This document shows positions 33,161 to 43,800 of a DNA stretch of 64,000 nucleotides, piece after piece. The stretch's first letter is position 1, and each line of letters begins with the position of its first letter. A model generated the notes under the pieces. That model did no database searches. It had not been told where the DNA came from and saw only the letters and a list, made by a program, of their open reading frames with translations. This stretch comes from Botryosphaeria dothidea (lineage: Eukaryota; Ascomycota; Dothideomycetes; Botryosphaeriales; Botryosphaeriaceae), in contig WWBZ02000022.1 in NCBI GenBank assembly GCA_011503125.2, forward strand, positions 2,542,001 to 2,606,000. Direction: 5' to 3'. The position numbers were made by a program, and so were the translations under genes.

Positions 33161-35114
33161 ATGACGCAAACCAAAATGGATACATCGCCGGAGAAGATGG
33201 CGGAATCCTCATCGGCCAAAGGCCCGGCAGCTGCGGATCTCTCCGCGGACGAGCGTGACGATGCGCCTTTCGATGCCGCCGGACTGGATACTGTAATACC
33301 AAAGGGCGAGGTAGACTCTGTCTATGAGGCCAAGGCTCGAATTTTGAATGCAGCCGTAAGTAATGAGGGCCGAGGAAAGATATTCTAAGCTGATCTTGCC
33401 GTAGATCCAGGATATTGGCATGGGATGGTATCAATGGCAGCTTTTCATCGTTGTTGGCTTTGGCTGGGCCAGCGACAACCTGTGGCCTATTGTGACATCA
33501 CTGATATGTCAGTACCACCTCGTAGCCTCTCAATTTGGCATAAATTCATCTGACAGTCATTTAGTAACACCCATCACCAATGAGTTCAACCCATCCCGGC
33601 CACCTCTCTTGTCCCTGGCACAGAATATTGGTCTCCTGGCCGGAGCCATGTTCTGGGGGTTTGGCTGCGATATCTTCGGTCGGCGTTGGGCGTTCAATCT
33701 CACCTTGGGTATTACCAGCGTCTTCGGCCTCATTGCTGCAGGTTCTCCCAACTTCGCCGCTATAGGGGTCTTTGCGGCACTCTGGTCAGTAGGGGTCGGC
33801 GGGAACCTTCCTGTTGACTCTGCTATTTTTCTAGAGTTTCTGCCTGGCTCACATCAATACCTATTGACAATCTTGTCGATCGACTGGGCTATTGCTCAAG
33901 TCATTGCAACTCTTGTCGCTTGGCCTCTGCTTGGAAACCACACATGTCAGGAAGGCGAGGAATGCAGTAAAAGTAAGAACATGGGATGGAGATATTTTGT
34001 CATCTGCATGGGAGGGCTTGCAATGATCATGTTCTTCATCCGCTTTGTCTGCTTCACCGTCTACGAATCTCCAAAGTACCTGATGGGCAAGGGGAAGGAT
34101 GAAGAAGCTGTCCGCATCGTACACGAAGTTGCACGTCGCAACGGCAAGATATCCGACTGTGAGGCTTTTTCTTCTGGTTCATCGTGAAGCACAACTACTC
34201 ATCATTTCAGCAGTGACCATTGAGGACCTCCGCGCCTGTGACCCCACAAGATCATCCGCGAACATCGACGCCACCGCCGCCGCCATCCGCCGCCGCCTCG
34301 AGAAGGTCAACCTCACGCACGTGCGAGCGCTCTTCTCCACAAAGGTCTATGTGCCCCTTCGTATCGCGTCCCAAAGCTAACATGGCACCGACCTCCAGAA
34401 ACTGGCCTTTTCGACCTCGATCATCATCCTCGTGTGGGCCTTGATCGGCCTCGGCTACCCTCTGTACAACGTCCGCACCACCACGCCCTTTCCCCCCCCC
34501 CTGGCGTCCAAACCAACTAACCCACCCTCTCCAGGCCTTCCTCCCCTACATCCAAGCCACGCGCGGCGCCGAGTTCGGCGACGGCAGCACGTACATCACG
34601 TACCGCAACTCGCTCATCATCGCGGTGCTCGGCGTGCCCGGCGCGCTGCTGGGCGGCGTCCTCGTCGAGCTCAGGGGGTTCGGGCGGCGCGGCACGCTCG
34701 CGCTGGGCACCGCCGCGACCGGCGCGTTCCTGCTCGCCAGCACGACGGCGCTCGACAGCGCGAGCCTGCTCGGCTGGAACTGCGCGTACAACTTCACGAG
34801 CAACGTCATGTACGCGGTGCTGTACGCGTACACGCCCGAGACGTTCGTCACGCCGCACCGCGGCACCGGCAACGCGCTGACGGCGACGGCGAATCGCGTC
34901 TTTGGGATCATGGCGGTGAGTGGCGAGTCGTGTCCATCGGGCTGGGTTGCGGGTTGTGCTGACTTTTGAGTGTGCTTTGTTTTAGCCGATTATCGCCATG
35001 TTTGCGAATCTCGAGACCGCGGCGCCGGTGTATACCAGCGGTGCGTTGTTCATTGTTGCGGGGCTGCTTGTGCTGCTCATGCCTTTTGAGACGCAAGGGA
35101 AGGCAAGTTTGTGA
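33161..35114 (+). CDS. MFS transporter (SV2/sugar-transporter-like)
   Basis: Seven exons, 33161-33355, 33405-33507, 33565-34158, 34211-34344, 34399-34470, 34535-34915 and 34986-35114, encode 535 residues with about 12 membrane helices. The first helix region is GMGWYQWQLFIVVGFGWASDNLWP, and the loop GCDIFGRRWAFN carries the MFS signature D-X-F-G-R-R. GNLPVDSAIFLEFLPG follows, and the late segment is YAYTPETFVTPHRGTGNA. This is the SVOP/SV2-like branch of fungal MFS porters, for which sugars or organic acids are the usual guess. The second intron (33508-33564) is 57 bp without a stop and can be read through. Removing it restores SLILTPITNEF. The 3' half is much more GC-rich than the 5' half. 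The N-terminal 60 residues are hydrophilic and cytoplasmic. Confidence 0.87.
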
Positions 35115-35841
35115 GGCGGTGACACTTTGCCAGTAATGCGTAATAAGACCAATTTTCCTTGCGAGGGAGGCGTCACCAATGAATATCGAGGAGGCAAGCA
35201 GGTATAGCTGATGGAGGAGATCCTCAACCGAAGCAATTTCAGCTCGCATGGAAGCATCAATAATCCGTAGATATCACTATAGCCGCATGGTAACTTTCTT
35301 GGGGAGCGTAAGCATCCATCTGTACGTCAATATCATCAAGTATTATATATGCTTTCAGGACCTGGAGAACGGTCGAGTAGCAATGGCGTCTCGGGAAAGG
35401 TGAGAATTCGCAGTGGATGATCACTGGAAACTGGTGGATGCACACCTTTGTCAAGGCTGAGGGCCAGATCAATTGAAGAGAATGGATGCAATTACTTGCT
35501 ACATACATAACCGAAAGCGTGCGGCCGTTGAAAAGGAATGCAAGTGGGGTGCAGGTAACACAGTTGACTTAAGGAGCTCTTTTTGTTCTTTTCTTTTCAA
35601 TGGTCAACACCTTCATAAAGCTCACACGCAAAAGAGACGAACTAGATTACGAGGGAAAATGAATGAGCAGAAAAGAATGATTTCTGTAGTGTACTGGGGA
35701 CAGCTGTTGATGGTTGAGCGGAGACCGAAATTAGCAGGAGAGTGGGGCAAGGGGCAGAAGTTGTAGAAAGAAAGAATAGAGGAGAGATCGTCCTGGCATT
35801 TGAGCCGATGGAACAATTCGTCATACAGCCGTGGTAATACC
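35115..35841. other. Convergent intergenic region
   Basis: About 730 bp between the MFS gene and C2H2 copy C, both ending here. No supported gene. Confidence 0.4.
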
Positions 35842-36762
35842 TCACTCTTGAGACGAGCGCTGAGGGTCGTTGTAGGTCATGGCGCTTGTGGCATGGTGAG
35901 TGCTGTTCTGAATCCCAGCCTGGATGTCATCCGTCCTTCCGTTCCCGTTGTTGTTTAGCAGGCGTGGATGGCAAGCTTTCATGTGGCTCTGTAACTTGTC
36001 CGCACGGTAGAATGCCTTCTCCTGGGACTGAAAGCGGCAACCAACCACAGGGCACGGGAAGACTTGACTGCGTGAATGTTTCTTCATATGACGCTGCAGC
36101 TCGTATTTGCGTGAAAAGCCCTTCTTCGATGTACAGCCTGGGTAGGTGCATGAGAATGGTTTGGAGCCGTGCTGTGTGGGAGACTGGGTAGCCGATGCCG
36201 GCGAGCCACCGCCAGGCCGCTCAAATGGTGCCGTGTTCAGAAGAGCCCCGAGATCTTCAAATTGCCCTTCTTGGAGTAGCTCGTCCCATGAGCCCTCACA
36301 TAAAGGAAGATGTACTGCATGGAACCCGTCGGATTGGATGAAGGTAGTAGCCGTCTGTGCAACACAATTCTGCGCCGAGGAACTCCCGCCGAAGGTATTC
36401 CAAGTCGTGTTGAGAGCGGTCAAAGAGTCCGAGGAGTTGACTTGGAAGCTGCTCCTGTTGAAGTCGAAAGGCAGGTTGCCGTAGGGAGGTCCATGGTTCA
36501 TATGAAGAGGCAGGGAGCCGAGAACGAAGCCGCAACCGACAGTTGGAGGAAAAGGAGGGGCTGGCAGCAGCCACCACGGCTGGTCGGGACTCCCATTGGA
36601 AGTCGAGTTGCCCGATTCAATGTAGAATGACGATACAGGAGGCTCAATTTTTCCAGTTGAGCGCGGGAGGCTAATTTTAAGTCAATTAGTAAAAAAAAAA
36701 AAAAGGCCTTACGTAGGCTGGAATGGAGGCTGAGCTCCAGGCTCCTCCGTGACTTGGTTCAT
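35842..36762 (-). CDS. C2H2 zinc-finger protein (family copy C)
   Basis: Exons 36713-36762 and 35842-36670 encode 292 residues. The 42-bp first intron (GTAAGG...ATTAG) contains a 14-base homopolymer. The long N-terminal part is low complexity (proline, asparagine and serine-rich). Two fingers follow: SCTYPGCTSKKGFSRKYELQRHMKKH and PCPVVGCRFQSQEKAFYRADKLQSHMKACH. The protein then ends after a polar tail, so it lacks the extra Cys/His blocks and the HPxFDDxR terminus of copies B and E. The ATG at 36501 inside exon 2 could also serve as start. The upstream start is preferred because copies D and E have the same short-exon/homopolymer-intron layout. Upstream words AGGGCAAA (36815, 36835, 36985) and CGAGGCTGA (36791, 36843) recur near other family members. 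Confidence 0.75.
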
Positions 36763-37172
36763 GATTGGCGTTCAAGGCTCCACAGGGCGACGAGGCTGAA
36801 GCAATTGGGAGAAGAGGGCAAATTGCCAAGAAAAAGGGCAAACGAGGCTGAACAAGAATGAACTGATTGGTGGAAAGGACGCCGGGACAGCAAGATCTTG
36901 AAGAAAATAAAGGTGGGAATACTGGTAGACTTATGCTGCGCTCTCGCGGGTGCACTCAGCCTCGCCAAATGACCAGGGTTCGGGAGGGCAAAGAAATGCA
37001 AGTGCACTGTGATCAGCCGAATGCATACGTGATAGCAGCAGTCGTAGCCTGCCTACCTGAATAAGTAAAGGTGCCACACGAGGATTCGATTACTGGCGAC
37101 TACCAGTCGACTCTGCCGAAAGCCTGAATGCGCCATTTAAAGCCAGAAAGTGAAAAATTTTATCTCGTAAAG
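36763..37172. promoter_or_regulatory. Upstream region of C2H2 copy C with repeated words
   Basis: The 410 bp carry AGGGCAAA at 36815-36822, 36835-36842 and 36985-36992, CGAGGCTGA at 36791-36799 and 36843-36851, and an inverted copy of the latter (TCAGCCTCG) at 36956-36964. These lie 29-223 bp before the start codon of copy C. Whether they bind a protein is unknown. Confidence 0.45.
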
Positions 37173-38452
37173 CTATGAGTTTGTCCTCCTTGCCAGCCAA
37201 GCACTCACAATCTCCGTCCTCTCTTTATCAGACAGCTTACGCATTTCCTCTTCACCGCGCAGCACCTCCTCTGCTGCAAGGCATTCCTCAGTGCTTGCTT
37301 TGCGGGATAACTGTTTCTCAATGGATTTCTGGATACCGGTGAATGCGTAGCCTGGCACTCCGCAGGCGCCTGGTATGCGGTGTCAGCAAGAAATCCAAAG
37401 GCAGCCAATGATCAGCTCACCTGCGGCCGGCTTGCAGACAATTCCACCCAAACCCTTACCAAAGCCCTTCAGAAACCCCACTGGCCCTTCCTTTTGGGCG
37501 CCCTTGACGGGCTGCACGAAGAAGCCCGTGATGCCATCGTACAGGCCATACCCGAGCCCCTTCCCGGCAGCAGCCAGCCCCGTGACGACGCCGTCAACCT
37601 TCTCTTCCTTCCTCACGGTTTCGTCGCCGTACCAGCGAGGCACGTTGTTGAAGCCCCGAGACAAGCCATGCGTGTAGACGCCCGGCGCCTTGAGCCCCGC
37701 GCCCACGATCCGCGCGACGCCCTTCCCCGAGCTCAACGCCACAGCAGCGTATGGGTTCTCCGTGGCCCCCTTGGCGGTGCCTGCATCGGAGCCTGCCCTC
37801 AGCGTGTTGCTCTCGCTCCCGCTCGGAGGCGTTGGGCAGGCAAGCGTGCTGGTCGCGTCTGACGCGCCCGGCGCGCCGCAGTCACCCGGCGGGTCGTCGT
37901 CCAGCGGCTGGTATTCCTCGGCCTCGCGGATCTTCTGGTCCTCCTTCGCCTTGACGACCTGGCGGTACGCCTCGCGCGGGCCGGCGGCGATGCCCAGGAT
38001 CACCTCGTTGATGGTGCTGTAGGTGCTGATGGCGATGGAGGAGACCGGGTCTGTCGGGCTCCTGTCGGCTTTCTGGCCGGCCTGCAGCCTTGCGCGTGTA
38101 TTGTGAGTAACAACACTGGGCGACGCCCGTTTGGACAGCGAGAAACTCACAGCTCGACGTTGCCGCCGTCCAGCTGCCGCTCGCTCACGAGGACGGTGGC
38201 CGCGAGCGTGGACAGGAGAAGGTGCTCGTTGCCCTTGACGCGCCATTGCGCGGTGCGGTGCGGGAGGACGACGCATCTGTCGGCGGCGTGCTCGTACGGA
38301 GGCGGCGGCTCGTCGCCTGCGTCGAACACAAGCAGAGTGCTGTCCGCATCGCTGGAGCTGGCTTGCCTATCTGCGCCGGCGCGGTGGTCGAGACGCGTTT
38401 CGGCCGGCGGCTCCTGCACCGCCGGGCTGGCGCGCAGGCGGGGAGATCTCAT
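37173..38452 (-). CDS. Glycine-rich VPS13/ATG2-C-like domain protein
   Basis: Exons 38151-38452, 37421-38088 and 37173-37369 encode 388 residues; introns are 62 and 51 bp. After a polar N-terminus comes GNEHLLLSTLAATVLVSERQL, then a helix-rich linker and the conserved core GLKAPGVYTHGLSRGFNNVPRWYGDETVR. It continues with repeated glycine-spaced amphipathic segments (AAGKGLGYGLYDGITGFFVQP, GFLKGFGKGLGGIVCKPAAG, GVPGYAFTGIQKSI). I know this type of segment from the C-terminal part of fungal sterol-glucosyltransferase-like proteins, and it resembles the VPS13/ATG2 C-terminal membrane-contact repeats. No glycosyltransferase domain is present here, so this is a stand-alone form. A role at membranes or lipid droplets is inference only. 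Start at the first ATG. Confidence 0.7.
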
Positions 38453-39614
38453 GGTTGGTGTTGCGGGGCTGGCAAATTCAGCGCTTCAGGCAGAAGCGTT
38501 CAGAGCATCGCCCATGTGCGATGGGGTGAAGTTACTGTGGCCCAGAGCTGGCTGGAGCTGCAGGTGTATGTCCATTCCAGCTGGCCCGCTGCGTGGGTAC
38601 CGTGGCGGAGCTCTGCGGCACGGGATCTCATCAGGCAACAATTGTTGGTGCATTCCCAGCGCACAACACCATTGGCTCATCCCAATTGTAGCAACATCCA
38701 CATGTGTCCACGCCTTTTGACCCTGTAGTCGCGTCTGCTTCATTCTACTAGTCCTCGGCACGATTATGAGATGATACCGCGAACCACCGGACCGACTTCG
38801 TGATGAGGTCGGCCCAGCACGGAAACCTTCTCAGAAACCCAACAATAAGCTTTCAACCCGGATCTTGGCCTTTGCCAACTCCCACTCTAGATTTCTGTAC
38901 CTGCGTGATCCTGGGATTACGGAGCCCAGCATCTGCATACAATGGATTCCATCTTTCCTTTTACGGTTAGTCCGCAACTGGGTTCCTCTCCAACAAAAGT
39001 CCCGAACGTCATGGAGCCGGCTCAACGGTAAAGAAGTACCAAGTTTGAAAGTGGAGTGGGAGTGTTTGATTATTTGTCCTTAATACGTACGTGCAGTGGT
39101 GATTCATACATTTGCGTCTAGAGAAATGTTTCAATCCCCCATGCTAGGACGTGATCGCGCAACGGGGAGCCAGCGGACTTGCCCGGACAAAGAAACCGAG
39201 TCTTGAAACCGAACAAGAGCACGTTGCCAATACGGCTAAATCATACATGAAGCTAGTACTTTTCGGTCTGCGAGTAGCTTCTCTCTCACACACACGCACA
39301 CACGCACTATCTCACTGTTGTTGTTGTTGTTTTTTTTTTGAAGAAGAAGAAAAAAAGAATCCTGCATGATTGCTACTCAACATGGAACAATCGCCACAAT
39401 TCATCATAACCCCGTTACGAGAGATCATAGGTATCAAGGATAAAAAGTTTGATTGACTATTTAAGGCCGAAAGTAAAGAGTGTTTGCTACGGGAGCGCGA
39501 CGGTCGAATGAAGGGAAAATATGACAAAGAAACAACAACCATAGCGATCGTTACTGGGAATTCATGGTTTCTCTTTTTTTCGGTATAATTAGAACCAAGA
39601 AAACTGAGCCAAAC
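38453..39614. other. Intergenic region with microsatellites
   Basis: About 1.2 kb with no supported gene. Simple repeats are visible at 39286-39306 (ACAC/CACACGCAC) and at 39317-39332 (GTT units followed by a T run and a GAA-rich stretch). Confidence 0.45.
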
Positions 39615-40493
39615 TCAAAAGAATGATCGTAATCTTGTCAATCTCGTGGTGCTAGAAGCCGATATGGGAGAACAAAAAGTATCCAGCAACCCACGAACAG
39701 TCAACCCTGATCCGGAAGATCCTGCATGGCCGGCTAGCTGGGAAGCAGCCCCAGAACCAGCGGCACCATTGACTCGGTAGTTACCATGGGCCTTGCGGAG
39801 ATGGCTTTGGAGTTTGTCGCGCCTATATGGTGCTTTGTCATTGCGGCTGCAGACACAACCACCAATGGGACATGGGAAGACCTGGGTCCTGGTGTGTTTC
39901 CTCATGTGGCGAGCTAGTTCATACGGCCTATTGAACCCTTTTGAAGGACAGCCCGGAACGGAGCAATTGAAGGGCTTTGTCTGCTGGACCGAGGAGAATG
40001 GAGTCTGATTGGTTCCAGCACCCGAAGCCGTAGCCTCGTAAGAAGCAGCTGGAAGATCCCGAAAGAGCTCTCTGTACATGTCGGTATCACAAAGAGCTGT
40101 TTGGGAAGAAGGCAGAGCGTCATAGGTGGTCGGAAGATTCTCAATCACATCTGGAGCATATTCCCATGTGAAGAGGCCCGTGTAGTTGGAGTTTTTGAAT
40201 TCAGCCGCATCGTATTCGTTACCAATCAGGGCAATAGGTGCGTCGGTGAGGGTTCCATCCTGGCCAGAGGTTCCGAAGATCGGTTGGCCATGGCCTTCAT
40301 GATAGCTCCCAAAACCAGTGCTCTGGGTCCAAAGTGAAACTTCATGGGGAGAAGGAGCGCTAAATATGCGAAAAGGGTTTTTTTTTTAAAAAAAAAAAGG
40401 ATCTCACCCTAGATTGGCGCCAAGCGTCTCTGGCAGCAGCCATGATTGAAACGGGTCGAGCTCCTGATCCTGGTAGTTATCGTGGTCATCCAT
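39615..40493 (-). CDS. C2H2 zinc-finger protein (family copy D)
   Basis: Exons 40408-40493 and 39615-40359 encode 276 residues. The 48-bp intron (GTGAGA...TTTAG) holds adjacent T and A runs of about ten each. Exon 1 encodes MDDHDNYQDQELDPFQSWLL. The middle is acidic and polar, then come two fingers: NCSVPGCPSKGFNRPYELARHMRKH and PCPIGGCVCSRNDKAPYRRDKLQSHLRKAH. A glycine/serine/alanine tail follows. As in copy C, the third Cys block and the HPxFDDxR terminus are missing. It is likely a nuclear nucleic-acid-binding protein; the target is unknown. Upstream AGGGCAAA words lie at 40536, 40578 and 40727, at distances (43, 85 and 234 bp) similar to those of copy C (53, 73 and 223 bp). Confidence 0.78.
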
Positions 40494-40883
40494 TGTTGGT
40501 CGGGTATTATGTTGTGTATCCATCGAGGTGCAGAAAGGGCAAAGTGATCGGCGAAGGGCGAAACGCCAAGATCAAGAAGGGCAAAAGGGGCGGTACAAGG
40601 CGGTAGAACGCCAGGGAGAAGAGCTCTGATAGGCCTGTGGTATGTAAGAAACAGACGAACCCGAGAGAAATCTTGCGCGGGAGAGGGGAGGTTATGCCTC
40701 GTGAGCGGCTTGCTTCGGTGATTGAGAGGGCAAAAGCCACGTCGGCCAGGCCAATACGAGCCACGCCAGCCGCGAGCCGCAAGGCCGCTGAGGTAGCTTG
40801 CACTTAGAAAAATTATTGACATGATCCTTGAATGAAATTCTAAACTCTATGGTTCTGCTACTGCTGTAATGATAAACATTTCT
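40494..40883. promoter_or_regulatory. Upstream region of C2H2 copy D with repeated AGGGCAAA
   Basis: AGGGCAAA occurs at 40536-40543, 40578-40585 and 40727-40734, and a related AGGGCGAAA lies near 40554. The segment also holds the 3' end region of the DUF3638 gene, which ends at 40884. Confidence 0.45.
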
Positions 40884-43800
40884 TCAAATCGTGCCGAAGC
40901 TCTCCTCCGTCAACCTCCGTCCCTCGACCAGATGCCCCAAGTGCGTCTGAAAGTACGCTTGCCCTTTCCTCCGAGTCCCAATCAACTCCCCCAAGAATTC
41001 TAGAGGGCTCTTCCTGAAGGGACAGGAAACCGGCCAATTCAGTTGTTCCCGAACGACCTCACCGACGAAGCCATCGCTCTGGATGCGGATCTCTGGGTAG
41101 CCCAACGGCGGGGTTGTCAATAGCCCAAGGAAATCACAGGCCGTCTTGTAAGACTGGTAATTCTGGAAGAACATAGATGCCGCAAAAAGTTCCAGCTGGA
41201 CGATATCCAGGGTACGGGGGACAAACTCCCTGCCAGGCCCGGACACGGTGAAGAACTTGAGCTCGCTGAACGATCTCATGGCCCTTGATGTCCTTGCCGA
41301 ATAGACGTGCAGACGGACGTGCTGGGAGCGTTTGATTTCCGGTAGTAAATGGTGAGCCTCGTAAGGACTGATGATGATAAGGCGTCCATCTGCGTTGCTT
41401 GACAGGATCCACTTGACCGGGCGGAGAAATTCGTCGCTTCTGAAGTTTCCGGCCAGTTCAACGGTCTGAGCAAAGTCGCCTGTCACAAGCAAACGCGCAT
41501 CCGCAGAGCTCAAATCTGCATCGAGGTGCTGATACGCAGACGTCGATTCCAGACTGTTGAGCGCTCCCCGGAGTTCAGGCTTACGACACTCTGGTAGAGC
41601 TCCTGTCTTGACGAAAGTCATGAGGTCAGGGTCGAGGTTGTGTTGTCTCGGCTTTGCCGGTGGCGGCTTCTGGACTTGTCTCTCCTGTTCCACTTCATGC
41701 GATATCTCCCGCTCTTGTTCCTCCTGCATGACATAATCTCCGCTGCTTGTGGGTGTGAAGGTGTTCCATATGGAGAGGAGCTGCTGAACCGTTGGGTCTT
41801 CTTGCGCTGTCTCGTCGGTCAAGCAAGGTCGCAAGGCCTTAGTGTCTGCGGCGGCACCATACATCTCCACCAGTGTTTGACCTTCGGGCTCTTGAACTTC
41901 TGAATGGAACCTTTGGACCCGATGTGGATCTTCAAAGGCTTTCACCACTCCACCTCCGAGCAATTCTGAAATAAGCCGGTGTCTATGGCGAAATTCCAGC
42001 CCTTGGGCCAGCCACAGCGGCTTCAATGAGTCAATAGCCAGTCCAGTCTGCTCAAGACACCATCGGACTACATTTGAAGAATCGAGCTGCTGGCTCTTCC
42101 TAGGGCTAGTCTCCAGAATTCCTCTATGGACGTCTGGTGGGGCGAAGAACATGAGGGATTGATGACAACCGAGTTTCCGCATCCTCATACATGCTATAGA
42201 ATCGTGTTAGCAGGGACTTCCCGCATTCAAGATATTAGATGACATACCTTGCACCAATCTGTCCTTCGTTAGTCTGGGTCCAAGAGTGACTGCTGCTCGT
42301 GCATAGCTTGGTAGAGCCAGATCAATGCCTCTCGTATGTACCTCGTCGAGGTAGACGAGGCAGTTTTCAAGATGATTGTTGAAAGCAGAACTCTTCAGTT
42401 TCTCAACAGAACCCTCTCGATCAACGACCATGGCCTCATCGGCATCGTTGAAGAAAACAGCGCCCTCAGCAGAGGGGCAGAGCCGAAGCCATTCCTCCAC
42501 TACATCTTGATTTCTGGATTCCAGCACTTGAGCCCCGACATCGATGAGCACCTGGATGGGTGGGTCCTGTCCAGCTATCAATTTCAGATGGTCTTGTACC
42601 GAAAGGCGCTTGCCGCCGTTGTCCTTGGCCTCCATGTACATCCTGTTCTCTGCCTTCAGTAAAAGATTCAAGACCTTGGCGTTTGTCCCATGTAGCTGAG
42701 GCAGGTCATGTTGTTTGATGGAAAGCGGTAGCAGGAATTTGTTGTCATTTGTCCCGCTAAATCCAGTTGTGATCTGTTGAGGGCTGTGTGATGGAAGGTC
42801 CCAGGCGGATGCTGAAAGCTTCTGCGGGAACGTTTTGCCATCATGAGGGAAGACCACCCTTGACATGAAGAAGTCCGCAGCAGCTTTGGAGAACTTCAGC
42901 TGAGGATAAAGCGTTGACGCCCACAGCTCGTCATCATCGAGGTTCACTCCATTCAGGGTGCGAAGACGACGGTCGAGGTTCGGGCAATCTGCGACCCAAC
43001 GGACGTACTCGCCAGGAGGGTCTGACTCCCTCACGAGAAGGTCGAAGGATTGACGTAGTTGTTCGGGAGTGAGGCCACCATAGTAGTAGCTGAGGCATGT
43101 TGCCGTGATGGCTACGTCAGGATGACCGAACTCTGCTCTCAAAGAAGGAACGCCTTTTGCGCGGTAGGGAACCGCCATCAAACATCGGTCGAGCGCCAAG
43201 CCATAATTCACCATCCATCTCTTCTGTTGAAATACGAAGAGTAGAATGTTGAAGGCAATGAGACCCCGTAGAAGGTGCAACTTGTTCCAGAAAGGCCCTC
43301 CTCTGAACTCTGCTTCAATGCGGCTGAATTCCACATGACTGATTTGCCTGTCTCTGATAAATTTCAGCGCAAGCTTGCGAGTACCCTCAGAGCAATGGTC
43401 GAATGATATGCCAATGAGGCTGCCAAGGCCAATTTGTTCCACCATAAGGTCAAGCAGCCTTTTTCCTGCAGCTTCTGGGTCGAGAAAAGTGATGAAAGGG
43501 TAGGATCGACCTCGGTAGTCAACTTCAAGAAGTTGCTTGTCTTCCAGTCCCAGCTTTCGGGCCTGCTCTGCAAATATTCCGAGTATGGACTGGGTAATGA
43601 GCCATCTACCAGGTTGCGCGTCAAGCATCTCTTGGAAGCCTGCCGTATAGACTAGCTGGAAGAGGGTGCTCAAGATCTCATCACTCTCGTCCAAGATATC
43701 TCTGCAATGCTCTTGAAGCCAGCATTCCGTGGCCATCATACTTTTTGCCTCTTCATCTGCCTTGTGGAGTATTTCTCTGCACATCAGTCTGAATGATAAG

